Positions 63,155-64,000 of a stretch of DNA of 64,000 nucleotides are shown here, piece after piece. Position 1 is the stretch's first letter; each line of letters starts with the position of its first letter. Below the pieces are notes generated by a model. That model was given only the letters and a program-made list of their open reading frames with translations, made no database searches and was not told where the DNA came from. A program made the translations under genes and the position numbers. Source of the DNA: CAVVIO01 sp963748095 (lineage in GTDB: Bacteria > Bacteroidota > Bacteroidia > Bacteroidales > UBA10428); assembly GCA_963748095.1 (NCBI GenBank), contig CAVVIO010000015.1, positions 1-64,000 on the forward strand, written 5' to 3'.

Positions 63155-64000
63155 ATGAGTACAATAGTAATTTATACCATTGTATCGTTAAGCGTGCTGG
63201 GTATTACTTCGGCGCTGATACTGTTTTTTGTGGCGCGGAAGTTCAAGGTTTATGAAGACCCGCGTATCGACCAGGTAGAAGAAGCTTTGCCTGCAGCCAA
63301 CTGCGGGGGATGTGGTTATGCCGGCTGTCGGAATTTTGCGGAAGCACTTGTAAAATCCGAGAATTTTGATGATCTGTTTTGCCCGGTGGGTGGTAATGAT
63401 ACCATGCAAACAGTAGCCGGAATTTTGGGAAGAGAAGCGGTTGAGCAGGATCCACTGATAGCCGTATTGCGATGTAATGGTGCCTGTGATTTTCGGCCTA
63501 AGACCAACCGGTATGATGGTGCAACAACCTGTGCTATCGAATCGGCGCTTTACGGTGGGGATACCGGATGTTCTTATGGCTGCCTTGGTCATGGCGATTG
63601 TGTGGATGTTTGTAAGTTCGATGCTCTGCATATGGATCCTGTAACCGGTTTGCCTGTTGTAAATGATGCCAATTGTACGGCTTGCGGTGCCTGTGTGGAT
63701 GCATGCCCGAAAAATTTATTTGAGTTGCGTAAAAGGGCAAAAAAAGACAGGAAAATCTATGTGGCCTGCATGAATGAAGATAAGGGGGGAATAGCTAAAA
63801 AAAGCTGTTCGGTTGCATGCATTGGATGTACAAAATGTTTTAAAGTTTGCCCTTACGATGCTATTACCATGAATAATAATCTGGCATTCATCGATTCCGA
63901 AAAATGCAAACTGTGTCGTAAATGTGTGCCGGAGTGCCCAACCAATTCCATCCTGGAAATCGGATTCCCTCCGCGTAAGATAAAAGAAACTGAAACTTCA
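63155..64000 (+). CDS. rnfB: Rnf electron-transport complex subunit B (partial)
   Basis: At least 282 codons are open to the window end. The product starts with one membrane helix (TIVIYTIVSLSVLGITSALIL). Next is the [4Fe-4S] four-cysteine domain NCGGCGYAGC with a further Cys near CPVGGND, followed by RCNGACDFRPK. Two ferredoxin-like cluster sets complete it: CTACGACVDACP and CIGCTKCFKVCP / CKLCRKCVPECP. RnfB passes electrons to RnfC/RnfD in the sodium- or proton-pumping ferredoxin:NAD+ oxidoreductase of the inner membrane. The partner genes (rnfC, D, G, E, A) should follow outside the window. It is co-directional with RseC at 3 bp. Confidence 0.93.
   Translation, partial: MSTIVIYTIVSLSVLGITSALILFFVARKFKVYEDPRIDQVEEALPAANCGGCGYAGCRNFAEALVKSENFDDLFCPVGGNDTMQTVAGILGREAVEQDPLIAVLRCNGACDFRPKTNRYDGATTCAIESALYGGDTGCSYGCLGHGDCVDVCKFDALHMDPVTGLPVVNDANCTACGACVDACPKNLFELRKRAKKDRKIYVACMNEDKGGIAKKSCSVACIGCTKCFKVCPYDAITMNNNLAFIDSEKCKLCRKCVPECPTNSILEIGFPPRKIKETETS

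Noticed and set aside
63188..63740. Minus-strand ORFs under the rnfB gene
   Set aside because: They are opposite the cysteine-rich ferredoxin-like domains, which on the plus strand read perfectly as RnfB.
1..64000. tRNA or rRNA genes, CRISPR arrays, prophage or insertion sequences
   Set aside because: I looked for cloverleaf-like segments with CCA-type ends, regularly spaced repeats, integrases and transposases and saw none; a dedicated tRNA scan could still find something I missed.

Overview
The window is AT-rich chromosomal DNA from a member of the Bacteroidota, most likely a Bacteroidales-type lineage (inference). Supporting signs are type IX secretion sorting tails of both type A and type B, promoter -7 boxes of the TAnnTTTG type with few Shine-Dalgarno sequences, the relA/spoT-fur-purA cluster, a tamB-exbB-exbD-tonB run, a SAM riboswitch before a B12-dependent metH, and an rseC-rnfB pair opening an Rnf operon. 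The Rnf start, two 6-phosphofructokinases with pyrophosphate-type residues and the cobalamin-dependent methionine synthase suggest an anaerobic or facultative lifestyle (inference).

Layout. 1-9.6 kb is a surface-polysaccharide locus: a Wzy/ligase-like membrane protein (cut by the window edge), a Wzx flippase, GT4 and GT2 glycosyltransferases, a PIG-L deacetylase, and a four-gene nucleotide-sugar cassette (SDR, RmlC-like epimerase, sugar C-methyltransferase, RfbF-type cytidylyltransferase) that could make a CDP-linked, C-methylated deoxysugar. 9.9-13.6 kb holds a roughly 1230-residue secreted multidomain adhesin-like protein with a T9SS tail. 14-21 kb carries a POT-family transporter, NAD(P)HX repair (nnr), a DUF4831 lipoprotein, a thioredoxin-fold protein and a PepD-type dipeptidase. 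20.8-25.6 kb is metF-metH under a SAM-I-type riboswitch. 25.7-33.1 kb carries an acyl-CoA ligase, a lone receiver-domain protein, a trans-sulfuration-family enzyme and a large PAS-repeat sensor without an output domain. 33.3-41.6 kb has a thioredoxin-family protein, a DHODH-like protein, a SPOR lipoprotein, two PFKs, an MFS transporter and purA. 41.7-46.1 kb has fur, relA/spoT and a T9SS type B protein. 46.4-53.2 kb has two tandem CLC channels, two small membrane proteins, glyA and a TauE/SafE transporter. 53.2-59.8 kb is tonB/exbD/exbB/tamB, followed by divergent tsaD, a SiaC homologue, a DUF3108 protein, rseC and rnfB (cut by the window end).

A striking property is that seven genes (flippase, GT2, PIG-L, surface protein, DUF4831 protein, PAS protein, RseC) are broken by single-base frameshifts. 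All ten events I can place are one-base insertions; deleting one base at each restores a complete, family-typical protein. This looks like insertion-biased sequencing error rather than gene decay, so I annotate these loci at full length and mark the sites.

I found no phage, insertion sequence, CRISPR array, tRNA or rRNA. I see no clearly undescribed system; the most distinctive items are the branched-sugar cassette, the tandem pyrophosphate-type PFKs, the duplicated PAS array and the one-directional frameshifts.
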